Below the pieces are notes generated by a model. The model searched no databases. It saw nothing but the letters and a program-made list of their open reading frames with translations, and was not told the DNA's origin. The position numbers and the translations under genes are program-made. Below are positions 16,951-24,041 of a stretch of 29,698 nucleotides of DNA, piece by piece. The stretch is from Shewanellaceae bacterium UBA2521 (lineage in GTDB: Bacteria; Pseudomonadota; Gammaproteobacteria; Enterobacterales; Shewanellaceae). Position 1 is the first letter of the stretch. Each line of letters begins with the position of its first letter. Where the stretch lies: the NCBI GenBank assembly GCA_002341165.1, contig DDNL01000056.1, forward strand, positions 1-29,698, read 5' to 3'.

Positions 16951-17031
16951 CATAGATAACCCATCATACCTTTTGATGAGATATTGTATTTTTAAATTAT
17001 TAAATCAGTACTCTTTGACTGGGTATCTTGT
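16951..17031 (+). repeat. Dispersed ~80-bp palindromic repeat, copy D
   Basis: Starts CATAGATAACCC and ends GACTGGGTATCTTGT. The outer arms are AGATAACCC and GGGTATCT: both differ from the AGACACC/GGTGTCT of the other copies in a way that keeps pairing. Ends 16 bases from the stop of the HEPN gene at 17048. Confidence 0.65.
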
Positions 17032-17047
17032 ATTATGAGCTTAAATA

Positions 17048-17722
17048 CTAAGTATTAGTATTTACTTTATTCTTATATGATTCCATTGCTACAAAATTTG
17101 TAACTAAACTTTTGAAATAGATCATTAATTCAACTATTTTATCATGCAAATCAATATAATCATCCTTAGTATAATCGTCAAAAAAAGCAGATGAATCTCC
17201 ATGTGAAATCGAATTTCTACTCTTTAATAGTCTATAATCAATAATAGTTTTTTTTGAATAGAACCCATTTGTACAAATACCAATTTTATCAGATAAATCA
17301 GTAATTGCTTCAGTATTCAAATTCCCATTGGTTTTGACATAGTTCGACACATTAACATAAAATTTTTCATCATTAATGTCATTTTTTAAGTAGCTGACCA
17401 CTGATTTAACATCATTAAATTTTCTACTTGTAAGGTCTGTTGAGTATTTATTTATCATACCAAAAGTCAGATAATTATTATGCAGATCTCTATATTTCAT
17501 CCCTTGTGAGTTCAAATAGTAAAAATAAATTTTTGTTATATTTTTGACTGAACCTTCCCAGTGTGAATATAAAATAAGTATTGCTGATTTTATTAGAATC
17601 TTTATATTTATTTCTCTTTTAGCATTAAATACCATTTCTTTTATATTGGATAGCTCGTGCTGTCTATTAGACATATCTTTGTCAAGATACTCAAAAAAAG
17701 CATTTTTATTTCTGATCTTCAT
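17048..17722 (-). CDS. MAE_28990/MAE_18760-like HEPN protein, partner of the DUF262 protein
   Basis: 224 aa. SHWEGSVKNITKIYFYYLNS (residues about 53-72) is the conserved helix of the MAE_28990/MAE_18760-like HEPN family. LLKSRNSISHGDSS gives R169-x4-H174, the HEPN ribonuclease catalytic pair. No membrane segment. The gene starts inside the 3' end of the DUF262 gene (17-base overlap), so the two are translated together and very likely form one system, by analogy with other HEPN toxins that work with a partner gene. Possible roles are an RNA-cleaving effector or a toxin held in check by the partner. An AGGGA-like ribosome site lies about 11 bases before the ATG. Confidence 0.78.
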   Translation of the reverse strand: MKIRNKNAFFEYLDKDMSNRQHELSNIKEMVFNAKREINIKILIKSAILILYSHWEGSVKNITKIYFYYLNSQGMKYRDLHNNYLTFGMINKYSTDLTSRKFNDVKSVVSYLKNDINDEKFYVNVSNYVKTNGNLNTEAITDLSDKIGICTNGFYSKKTIIDYRLLKSRNSISHGDSSAFFDDYTKDDYIDLHDKIVELMIYFKSLVTNFVAMESYKNKVNTNT

Positions 17723-18815
17723 TTAAAAATAATTCCCTGCAAATCTTTACAATTTTTGGTAATCGATGATTTGCTCTTTGACCAGAACCACTGTATCTCT
17801 GAAATTCATCGTGAGAGCTTAATAGTTCAGATACATGCTCTATTAGAGATGGTAACTCTTCTTCAGGTTTATCATTTTCTAAATACAAAAATACGCCTGT
17901 AGCAATAAGTTCGTATATTGAAAGCTGAAAAGCACCTTTGTACTCGTCACCTTTTTTTCTTCTAAAAGTATTTTCTGAAGTTGAATCATTTATAATATCA
18001 AAAGTTTTTTTAAAAACTGCTTCAATTTTATTCCAATCCAGACTAGCTTGATCACAGATGGATATGAATTTTTGTGTTATAAATTCAGATACTTCATCAA
18101 TACCTTTCAAATCATCATCTGTTGATTTAGCCAAACATAATAGCCTTAAAGTTAACTCCATATCATATTTTTGTTCCTTTGCTCTTTCTGTTATACAGAT
18201 TGTATCGCAGAATGGGGGATATTCTGATAAGGTTTGTATTCTTTCATAGACACTTTCATCTAACATGATTAACAAACAGTTTCTTACTTCTTGATCAGAT
18301 AAATTAGAACCGCCAGTATTCAATCTTTGGAAGAGTTCAAACTTTGTTTGATGGTCACTTTCTTTGTTTACAATTTTAATATCTATTTTTGCTCTTTTAA
18401 AAGTTCTTTTAAGTATATCAGATAAGCTGTTATCACCTTTCCACGAAACCTTTTCTAAATCTGATAAATACTCAGTTTTCTTGAGTATTAAAGGTTCATT
18501 TTTTAACTTTTCACCAGTATTTTTTAATACCCCCATGAATGAAAATATTGTTGATAATCGTTGTAATCCATCAACCAGCTCCCAAACACCATCATCTCTT
18601 TGTGCAACAAAAATAGAAGGTATTGGAATACCTAGTAAAATTGATTCTATTAATTTTACTTTTTGGTTATTTGTCCATCTAAAGTTTCGTTGAAATTTAG
18701 GATTTATCTCCAAATCCCCATCTATGTATAAATTTGCTAGTTCTCCAATTGACATAGGATAAGAGTCGGTAAAAATTTCTTTTCTTTTACTTTCAATCTG
18801 ACTATCTAAGCTCAT
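17706..18815 (-). CDS. DUF262 (GmrSD/ParB-like nuclease family) protein
   Basis: 369 aa. The N-terminal domain has the DUF262 signatures INPKFQRNFRWTNNQKVKLI (residues 38-57) and WELVDGLQRLSTIFSFMG (78-95); the second holds the DGxQR motif of the ParB/sulfiredoxin-like NTPase-nuclease fold. The rest is helical, without the DUF1524 HNH domain that completes the GmrSD restriction enzyme, so DNA cutting alone is doubtful; the overlapping HEPN gene may supply the killing activity. The ATG at 18815 has AGGGA 6 bases upstream. It is the first gene of a two-gene unit, after a 640-base gap that holds only gene debris. Confidence 0.85.
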   Translation of the reverse strand: MSLDSQIESKRKEIFTDSYPMSIGELANLYIDGDLEINPKFQRNFRWTNNQKVKLIESILLGIPIPSIFVAQRDDGVWELVDGLQRLSTIFSFMGVLKNTGEKLKNEPLILKKTEYLSDLEKVSWKGDNSLSDILKRTFKRAKIDIKIVNKESDHQTKFELFQRLNTGGSNLSDQEVRNCLLIMLDESVYERIQTLSEYPPFCDTICITERAKEQKYDMELTLRLLCLAKSTDDDLKGIDEVSEFITQKFISICDQASLDWNKIEAVFKKTFDIINDSTSENTFRRKKGDEYKGAFQLSIYELIATGVFLYLENDKPEEELPSLIEHVSELLSSHDEFQRYSGSGQRANHRLPKIVKICRELFLNEDQK

Positions 18816-19455
18816 AAGCAGTCCCTTTTTTAATCTGTCTTTTTTTTACTATGTGTTGTAATTAAATATATTACTTCAAATTTTAACACAGATATTTATT
18901 TGTATACATGAGTTTTAGATAACCTCCATTTTTAATTATAAAAAAATCCAGATACATACCAAATATTACATAAAAATATAGGGCCGTATTTATTTTTTAC
19001 CCAAATACAACCAAAACGGGAACAACTTTTTACAATAAATCAAACACTAATCCGCTTAAAAAAAGAACTAAAAATCAGCGCTCTAGTGATGTTGTTTGCA
19101 GATTTTGTGGGAAGTCGGTTTTAGAGAAGAAAAAAAAATCTAAGATACTCATCAAGTTACAGAGTCGAAAGGTTTCTTTCTTCAAACCTACGCAGTTTAT
19201 ATGGGTGCCTTGGATTTTATCCCATCTAGAACACCTTAAGTTAACATCCCTTGAGGCCTATCATAGTCATATTAAGCTAATTATAAATTAGTAATTTGGA
19301 GCTTTCTGGTTGATAAAATTTTTGATTAGGTACAGAGGCGAATTTAAGAGAATTGCAGTAGGAAAGGTGAATAGGGTTATAACTACAATTATAGTCATAA
19401 CTTTATGTACCAAATATATTTTTAATTAGAAAATATGTTCTTAAACTATTGTATA
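18816..19455. other. 640-base gap with gene debris
   Basis: No gene with a proper start. It contains the promoter region of the DUF262 gene at its left, one long start-less open frame (listed as a pseudogene), and an imperfect hairpin GTTATAACTAC/ATAGTCATAAC at 19376-19401 beyond the RnlB stop that could act as a terminator. Confidence 0.5.
18974..19291 (+). pseudogene. Start-less open frame with a CxxC zinc-knuckle-like motif
   Basis: 105 codons are open between stops with no ATG or GTG start and no ribosome site. The translation includes SSDVVCRFCGKSVLEKK, resembling the CRxCGK that opens the zinc-binding part of some HNH-type proteins, then a Lys-rich stretch and FIWVPWILSHLEHLKL. It may be a piece of a lost defence gene; the identification is tentative and chance is possible in such AT-rich DNA. 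Confidence 0.3.
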
Positions 19456-19803
19456 TCAGGCAACTTTCAGAAATCTTTTTTGACAACGTTTAGACAAGGT
19501 TGAGTTCTTTAAAAATTCAATATGACGTTTATAAAAATCAAATTGATAATCGACTAGCTGGTAACTAGGTTGAATAACTGATCCTCTTCCTTCACTTAAA
19601 TCAAGATTATAGCCATTAAAGTCAGCTTCATAAAAACGATTTGATGAATCTCTGTTTACACAAAGCAAGTCAAAGATGACTTTTCCTTTATATTTTTTAA
19701 GTTGCAGGTCTTTCTCTATGCTTGATATAAACGACATAGGAGATATATATGAGATGCTACAAACAACCACGATGTCTTCAAAGGAGTGAATTACATATTG
19801 CAT
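19456..19803 (-). CDS. rnlB: RnlB-like antitoxin
   Basis: 115 aa from the ATG at 19803, 2 bases after the rnlA stop; a TTG at 19818 inside rnlA would add five residues. GKVIFDLLCVNRDSSNRFYE fits the (V)IFDxL...NRF segment I recall in RnlB, and the size agrees with E. coli RnlB (123 aa). RnlB binds RnlA and blocks its endoribonuclease activity. Position directly downstream of the RnlA-like gene is the main support. Its C-terminus is basic (KRCQKRFLKVA). Confidence 0.75.
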   Translation of the reverse strand: MQYVIHSFEDIVVVCSISYISPMSFISSIEKDLQLKKYKGKVIFDLLCVNRDSSNRFYEADFNGYNLDLSEGRGSVIQPSYQLVDYQFDFYKRHIEFLKNSTLSKRCQKRFLKVA

Positions 19804-19805
19804 AT

Positions 19806-20882
19806 TTAGGCTTTCCAAGTAAGATAAATGTGTTCAACGCATTGTACTAATTCTTGCTTAAGACCTTCGTAGACCTCTATATTATCGATAACGCTTGTAG
19901 TGTCAGAGACTTCAGCTCCATGAAAGTAAGTATGTCTTTGTTTATCGTAGAAAGCATAAGCATTTTTGAGCGAAACTTCAAGTTGATTTGAAATATTATC
20001 CCACTCATTTCGTCTCGAGCCCGCAGATTTTTGGTTAAAGTAATATCCTATTGGCTTTTGTATTGAATCTGTTTTTAAGCCATAGCTACTTAAGCAAGTT
20101 TTTATTGTACTTTCGAGAAAACGAAAGTAATTGTAAAGGAGCATGGAATACTCCAGTCCCATCGCACCGGTAGGAATTCTTTCAGCTGCAATTAACGATT
20201 GACGTGCGTTTCCAGATATATGATCAAACACGTGTGGTAGAATTTTCCTGAGATTACTTTCAGCTTCTTCGTCGCTTAATAAACTATTACCACCTTCATT
20301 TTCTCTTTTAAAATCTGCAACCTGTTCGAGCAGACTTTCTTGTTCTTTTGCTAAAAATCGCGTGAACCTTACATATGCATAAAGCGGTTTACCCTGTATA
20401 AGTAAAGTATTATTTTGATATAAAGTAACTTTAATGCGATCGTTATATTGGCTCTTAATATTAAATAAGAGTTTTTCATTTATGGTTGGATTAGCTTCAA
20501 TTTTAAAGCCAATTTCACTTTCTTTGAGACTATCTATAACTTTTTGCAAGACAGTATCTTCGATACTTCTTATTGTCAGAAAAATACTTTGTGAATGCTC
20601 CCTTACGCTTTTTTTCAAAAACTCGGCCAACTTTTTCCCTAACTCTTGATTTTTTCCAATTCTATAATTTACAGTCGTTGTTCCATCATTAACATAGTAT
20701 AAATCCACTAAGGCAGGTAATTTATCTGTATCATTGGATGTGAATGTCACTCTGAACCTTGAATCGTCATTTTGCGGATGATTTTCTGGCATAGAGTAAC
20801 TGAGTTGATATTTAGTACAGAAATTATCAATTAAAGCACTAAGATTTTCTCTTGGGATATTAAGTTTTCTATAGTCGCACAT
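19806..20882 (-). CDS. rnlA: RnlA-like toxin, RNase LS-type endoribonuclease
   Basis: 358 aa, against 357 in E. coli RnlA. The N-terminal region has RFRVTFTS and LVDLYYVNDGTTTVNYRIGK, matching the VDIFYNGDGSTTIQYLTG block of RnlA; the middle KVTLYQNNTLLIQGKPLYAY matches its QGRPL block; the C-terminal HEPN domain holds FYDKQRHTYFHGAE with R316-x4-H321, corresponding to R318 and H323 of E. coli RnlA. RnlA cleaves mRNAs when T4-like phages shut off host transcription and the labile RnlB is lost. The ATG at 20882 has AAGGA 9 bases upstream. The gene forms a two-gene type II toxin-antitoxin unit with the next one. Confidence 0.88.
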   Translation of the reverse strand: MCDYRKLNIPRENLSALIDNFCTKYQLSYSMPENHPQNDDSRFRVTFTSNDTDKLPALVDLYYVNDGTTTVNYRIGKNQELGKKLAEFLKKSVREHSQSIFLTIRSIEDTVLQKVIDSLKESEIGFKIEANPTINEKLLFNIKSQYNDRIKVTLYQNNTLLIQGKPLYAYVRFTRFLAKEQESLLEQVADFKRENEGGNSLLSDEEAESNLRKILPHVFDHISGNARQSLIAAERIPTGAMGLEYSMLLYNYFRFLESTIKTCLSSYGLKTDSIQKPIGYYFNQKSAGSRRNEWDNISNQLEVSLKNAYAFYDKQRHTYFHGAEVSDTTSVIDNIEVYEGLKQELVQCVEHIYLTWKA

Positions 20883-21139
20883 GTTTTAATTTCCTTATTA
20901 AAATTAGCGATTGGTCAGAGTGAATTGGATGATACGCTATCTCAGATCTAGAGAATTATTTATAGTCACCTACTAAAATCTCGTTATTTTATACTCTACA
21001 TCTATGCATCACACAACACTTTTGTTACAAAATTTTCATACTCAAAATTGACAAAAAGGAACCTTAAATCCTCCTTAAATTATTCCCAAAAGTACCTAAA
21101 ATTCCGCTCAAAAAGACTGTAAAAGAAGGCATCAAAAAA

Positions 21140-21260
21140 TTTTCCGATGTTAATGATCAAATAAGAGTTGATTAAAAAAAGCACAAAAATCCAGTATCCC
21201 CCCACTGGAGGGGTGAAAAGTAGAAGTTCTACTTATGAAAAAGGATATTTCCACAAATAA
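21140..21260 (+). repeat. Direct repeat R1 (~120 bp)
   Basis: Matches 23097-23219 almost throughout: TTTTCCGATGT, TGATCAAA, TTGATTAAAAAAA, AAAAATCCAGTA, a C run, CACTGGAGGGGT and AAAAGGATATTTC. TCCAGT and ACTGGA form a stem around a six-C run, and AAGTAGAA-G-TTCTACTT (21218-21234) is a perfect palindrome. It lies downstream of the S41 gene. Confidence 0.85.
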
Positions 21261-21298
21261 TGAAAGGGAATCTGGTGTCTCTACCTATATTATCTGAG

Positions 21299-21327
21299 TA
21301 AGCCATCTTAATCATTAAGATGGCTTA
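21299..21327. terminator. Hairpin after the S41 protease gene
   Basis: TAAGCCATCTTA and TAAGATGGCTTA form a perfect 12-bp stem with a 5-base loop, 30 bases beyond the S41 stop. No T run follows, yet position and stability make it the likely end of that transcript. Confidence 0.65.
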
Positions 21328-21357
21328 GATAAATAAGTAAAAAGTAGTAAGTGAATA

Positions 21358-22905
21358 TTACTTCTGCGCTATTTTTTCTTGAATAACTTCAATAGCACGC
21401 TTAAGTGATGGGCTGTTTACCTTATAATAGTCTTCTATCTTTTCATTCGGAATATAGTTCTTATGAGTAAAACCTTTTGTCTGTATGTCTGCCTTAGTCA
21501 CACCTGTAGGATAGATACCACGCTGCTCGCCGTTTTCATCACGCTCAAGTGAGTGACCATCTTGAATCCAATCTTGCTGACTGACAGTATAAAGCATACC
21601 ATTGGGCAAAAGGCGTATGGTTGGATCAGAATAAGAAGACGGTGTTCGACTGCCAACAAAGGTTACATCTTGTGCCATTTTTTTCATAGCAACTGCAAAT
21701 TGATCTGCGGCACTCATAGTCGTATTTGAAATCAGTACAACAACAGGATGGTTGTAATGCTTCTCTTTCGGAGATTCAAACACTTGATAAGGTGCACGCT
21801 CAAAAATTTTATTTTTAAAAGGTTTAACGGTTACATAATTAAAATACTTTTTACTATTCTCATTTATTTGATAGGAAAATTGATGTGCACTCCAGTCAGC
21901 GAAACGCTCTGCTAAAGCAATCATATTTTTATCAGACCCTCCATAATTGACTCGCATATCGATGACTAAACCAGATGTTTGCTTTTTAAAAAAGCTCATC
22001 TGCCGATCTAAAAATGTATCAAAATCTTGCTGCGACTCAAATTTAGGAGAGGATGTGAGTCTCATATACCCTATTGTATCTTGAGTACTTTTATCCTGTG
22101 TTTTGAAGGTACCATAAGACCAAGTAGATTGATTAATTTTTGTTTGTAGTTCCGAATTTGACTGCAAATCAAATAACGAGCTCTTTTCAAAGCTATTTCT
22201 AATTTCATGATAAGGAACAGCATATTTATGCTGAATAGATTTTGAGAAATCACAGCCAAAATGAATCACTTCTTGATCTCTTGTTTTTGAAAAAAATAAA
22301 CTATGACAATCATTATGTGTTTTTAATATATTTGTAACTTGGTCTAAAAAAGCTCCTTTGGGATCACTTACATTATCCTCTATTTTAAAGTCATCCCAAC
22401 TTTTACCTGATTTTTCAATATCTTTTCCAATATGCACATCGTATATCTGAAGTTCTTTCTTATAGAGATCAAGTAATCTTTGATAATACAAAGTAGTATT
22501 TTCTGGAGTGAAAAATGACTCATCAACTAAATTATTTTTTATATCATAATCTACTTTCTTAAAAACCCAAGGATCTATACTGTCTAAAATATTCGTGATA
22601 TAGACTCCGTCTTCCTGTTCACTGATAATTATTTTTTCTTCAATATCTATAGCTTGATCATTAGGGTCTTCTTCTTTTATCTCGAGAGTACCTGCAGAGG
22701 TTTCCAGATAAGTCTTCACTTTAAGGTCGTTACTGATACTGAAATAATAACCATGCACTTCATCATACCAAACGGAGTTTACAAGTAGATCTTTCTTTTC
22801 ACTCATTATTTGCTTAAATGTCTGAGTTGTTTTTATTTCTTCTGAGTGTGTGAAAAAAGATGTGCAGGCTAAAGTCATCGCTATGACTAGTTTTTTTCTT
22901 ATCAT
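21358..22905 (-). CDS. Secreted S41-family (C-terminal-processing type) serine protease
   Basis: 515 aa. The N-terminal MIRKKLVIAMTLACTSFFTH is a signal peptide. The C-terminal half is the tail-specific protease fold: IGYMRLTSS, GLVIDMRVNYGGSDKNM (about 312-328) and HPVVVLISNTTMSAADQFAV with the probable nucleophile S398 in TMSAAD, then GIYPTGVTKADIQTKG. There is no obvious PDZ domain; the N-terminal ~200 residues have no recognised domain and may be a family-specific cap. It should act in the periplasm or outside the cell. ATG at 22905 with AGG 7 bases upstream; it has a good promoter (22959-22987). The gene is bracketed by direct repeats R1 and R2, suggesting it came or can leave as a unit. 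Confidence 0.87.
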   Translation of the reverse strand: MIRKKLVIAMTLACTSFFTHSEEIKTTQTFKQIMSEKKDLLVNSVWYDEVHGYYFSISNDLKVKTYLETSAGTLEIKEEDPNDQAIDIEEKIIISEQEDGVYITNILDSIDPWVFKKVDYDIKNNLVDESFFTPENTTLYYQRLLDLYKKELQIYDVHIGKDIEKSGKSWDDFKIEDNVSDPKGAFLDQVTNILKTHNDCHSLFFSKTRDQEVIHFGCDFSKSIQHKYAVPYHEIRNSFEKSSLFDLQSNSELQTKINQSTWSYGTFKTQDKSTQDTIGYMRLTSSPKFESQQDFDTFLDRQMSFFKKQTSGLVIDMRVNYGGSDKNMIALAERFADWSAHQFSYQINENSKKYFNYVTVKPFKNKIFERAPYQVFESPKEKHYNHPVVVLISNTTMSAADQFAVAMKKMAQDVTFVGSRTPSSYSDPTIRLLPNGMLYTVSQQDWIQDGHSLERDENGEQRGIYPTGVTKADIQTKGFTHKNYIPNEKIEDYYKVNSPSLKRAIEVIQEKIAQK

Positions 22906-22931
22906 TTTATAACCTATATACTTAAATTTTT

Positions 22932-22987
22932 ATTTCAATTTATTTTTATTGAAATTGGATAATAAGACAAAAAATTATTCTTGTTAA
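22932..22987 (-). promoter_or_regulatory. Promoter and operator-like palindrome of the S41 gene
   Basis: On the minus strand TTAACA (22982-22987) and TATTAT (22959-22964) are 17 bases apart. ATTTCAAT (22932-22939) and ATTGAAAT (22948-22955) form a perfect inverted repeat just downstream of the -10, where a repressor could bind. CTTAACAAG at the -35 recurs upstream of the secreted gene at 28030. Confidence 0.6.
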
Positions 22988-23096
22988 GCAGCGCTTTCAT
23001 AAAAGACAACTTATCACCATAAAAGACTTGTTTGATCACAAATTTGTTTCAAATTTATCCTTGAAGAAACATGAAATCTGAAGTGGTCAAGTAAAG

Positions 23097-23219
23097 TTTT
23101 CCGATGTGAATGATCAAACAAGAATTGATTAAAAAAATATAAAAATCCAGTAACCCCCCCCCACTGGAGGGGTAAAAAGTAAAAACTCTACTTGTAAAAA
23201 AGGATATTTCGGTAAATAA
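23097..23219 (+). repeat. Direct repeat R2 with a nine-C run
   Basis: Second copy of R1, in the same orientation, 192 bases upstream of the S41 start. TCCAGT/ACTGGA again pair, here around a run of nine C (six in R1). The palindrome of R1 is reduced to AAGTA/TACTT. The C run is of a length prone to slippage. Confidence 0.85.
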
Positions 23220-23264
23220 GATACTTCATGATGATGATTTTTCTCTTGATGAAGAAAGAAGGTG

Positions 23265-23304
23265 TAAAAAAACCAAGGTATAAAACCTTGGTTTAGGATA
23301 AATA
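23265..23304 (-). terminator. Terminator hairpin, left arm of a 40-bp inverted repeat
   Basis: On the minus strand AAACCAAGG-TTTTATA-CCTTGG is followed by seven T, a standard Rho-independent terminator. The 40 bases are the reverse complement of 26229-26268 with only two differences. No minus-strand gene now ends here, so it is an orphan. Confidence 0.75.
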
Positions 23305-23382
23305 GGTTTAAAAAAAGGAACATCTATATTATGTCTTGCCCTGCAATCAGGTATTTAAATAAAACTCCTAGCCAACAAAGCA

Positions 23383-23464
23383 TATTCATAGACACCCATT
23401 AGATTGCTTTATAAAAGGTTTTATCCATCAAACTTAAATCAATATTTTTGAATAGGTGTCTTGT
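23383..23464 (+). repeat. Dispersed ~80-bp palindromic repeat, copy B
   Basis: Same start (TATTCATAGACACC) and end (GGTGTCTTGT) as copy A, with AGATTG-CTTTATAAA on the left and AAACTTAAATCAATATTTTTG on the right. The remnant of the ABC exporter begins within about 50 bases of its right end. Confidence 0.8.
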
Positions 23465-23499
23465 TTTGATGATAGAAAAGAAACTGTTATAAAAACTTG

Positions 23500-24012
23500 C
23501 TTTATTGATGGTAAAACGAGTGGGTGTCCTGTGTTTTCTTTTGGTAAAAAAACATATCGCTCTCAAATTGCTTCTGTCATGCCAGGTGATCAACTTTTTG
23601 CTGGAACTATTTACGATAATATTAGTTTTTTTTATAATGACTCAAATCGAGACCAAGTATGTCAAGCGGCGGCTGCAGCATCTATACATGATGAGATTAT
23701 GAAAATACCTATGGCATACAATACGCTAGTAGGATATATGGCGAGCTCTTTGTCCGGGGGCAAAAACAACGTATCCTGCTAGCCAGAGCATTATATAAAA
23801 AGCCTAAATTATTATTTTTAGATGAAGCAACATCTCATCTAGATGTGAAAAATGAATCCTCTATAAACGAGACGGTTTCTCGCCTAGGTATAACTACCAT
23901 TATGGTAGCGCATAGAATCGAAACGATTGCATCAGCACATAAAGTGTATAGATTAACTAAAGAAGGTTTAATCGATACTACAGCTACAACACCAAACCTA
24001 CAACTCTCATGA
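23500..24012 (+). pseudogene. 3' remnant of a bacteriocin/peptide ABC exporter, frameshifted
   Basis: Only the nucleotide-binding domain of a CvaB/RaxB-type exporter is left. The first frame (to the stop at 23782) reads TYRSQIASVMPGDQLFAGTI, DNISFF, then YNTLVGYMASSLSGGK, the signature motif region. One base is missing at about 23,766, after which another frame continues QRILLARALYKKPKLLFLDE, with Walker B, then ATSHLD, the switch histidine in IMVAHR, and ends at 24012. The Walker A part, the membrane domain and the C39 peptidase domain are absent; homology fades just after repeat B. It points to a former peptide-secretion locus. The left boundary is approximate. Confidence 0.85.
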
Positions 24013-24041
24013 AAAACTTACAAATTAAAAGGATGTAGTAT

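Larger units (their letters stand above)
20883..21357. other. Gap between rnlA and the S41 protease gene
   Basis: 475 bases without a gene. The left part should carry the rnlA promoter on the minus strand (TATAAA- and TAAATA-like boxes near 20,960-21,000, no clear pair). The right part holds direct repeat R1 and a strong hairpin after the protease gene. Confidence 0.5.
22988..23455. other. Repeat-rich gap between the S41 gene and the ABC remnant
   Basis: No gene. From left to right it holds sequence with no recognised feature, direct repeat R2, the terminator-bearing inverted repeat, and most of palindromic repeat copy B, each listed separately. Confidence 0.6.

Noticed and set aside
16178..17031. 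Integron attC sites
   Set aside because: The repeats are palindromic and follow genes, but no RYYYAAC/GTTRRRY core is present and no integrase gene is in the window.
17706..18815. Complete GmrSD-type restriction enzyme
   Set aside because: The protein is too short and lacks the DUF1524 HNH domain.
23399..23593. Minus-strand open frame overlapping repeat B and the ABC remnant
   Set aside because: It runs antisense to the exporter remnant and contains most of the repeat; no ribosome site or family.
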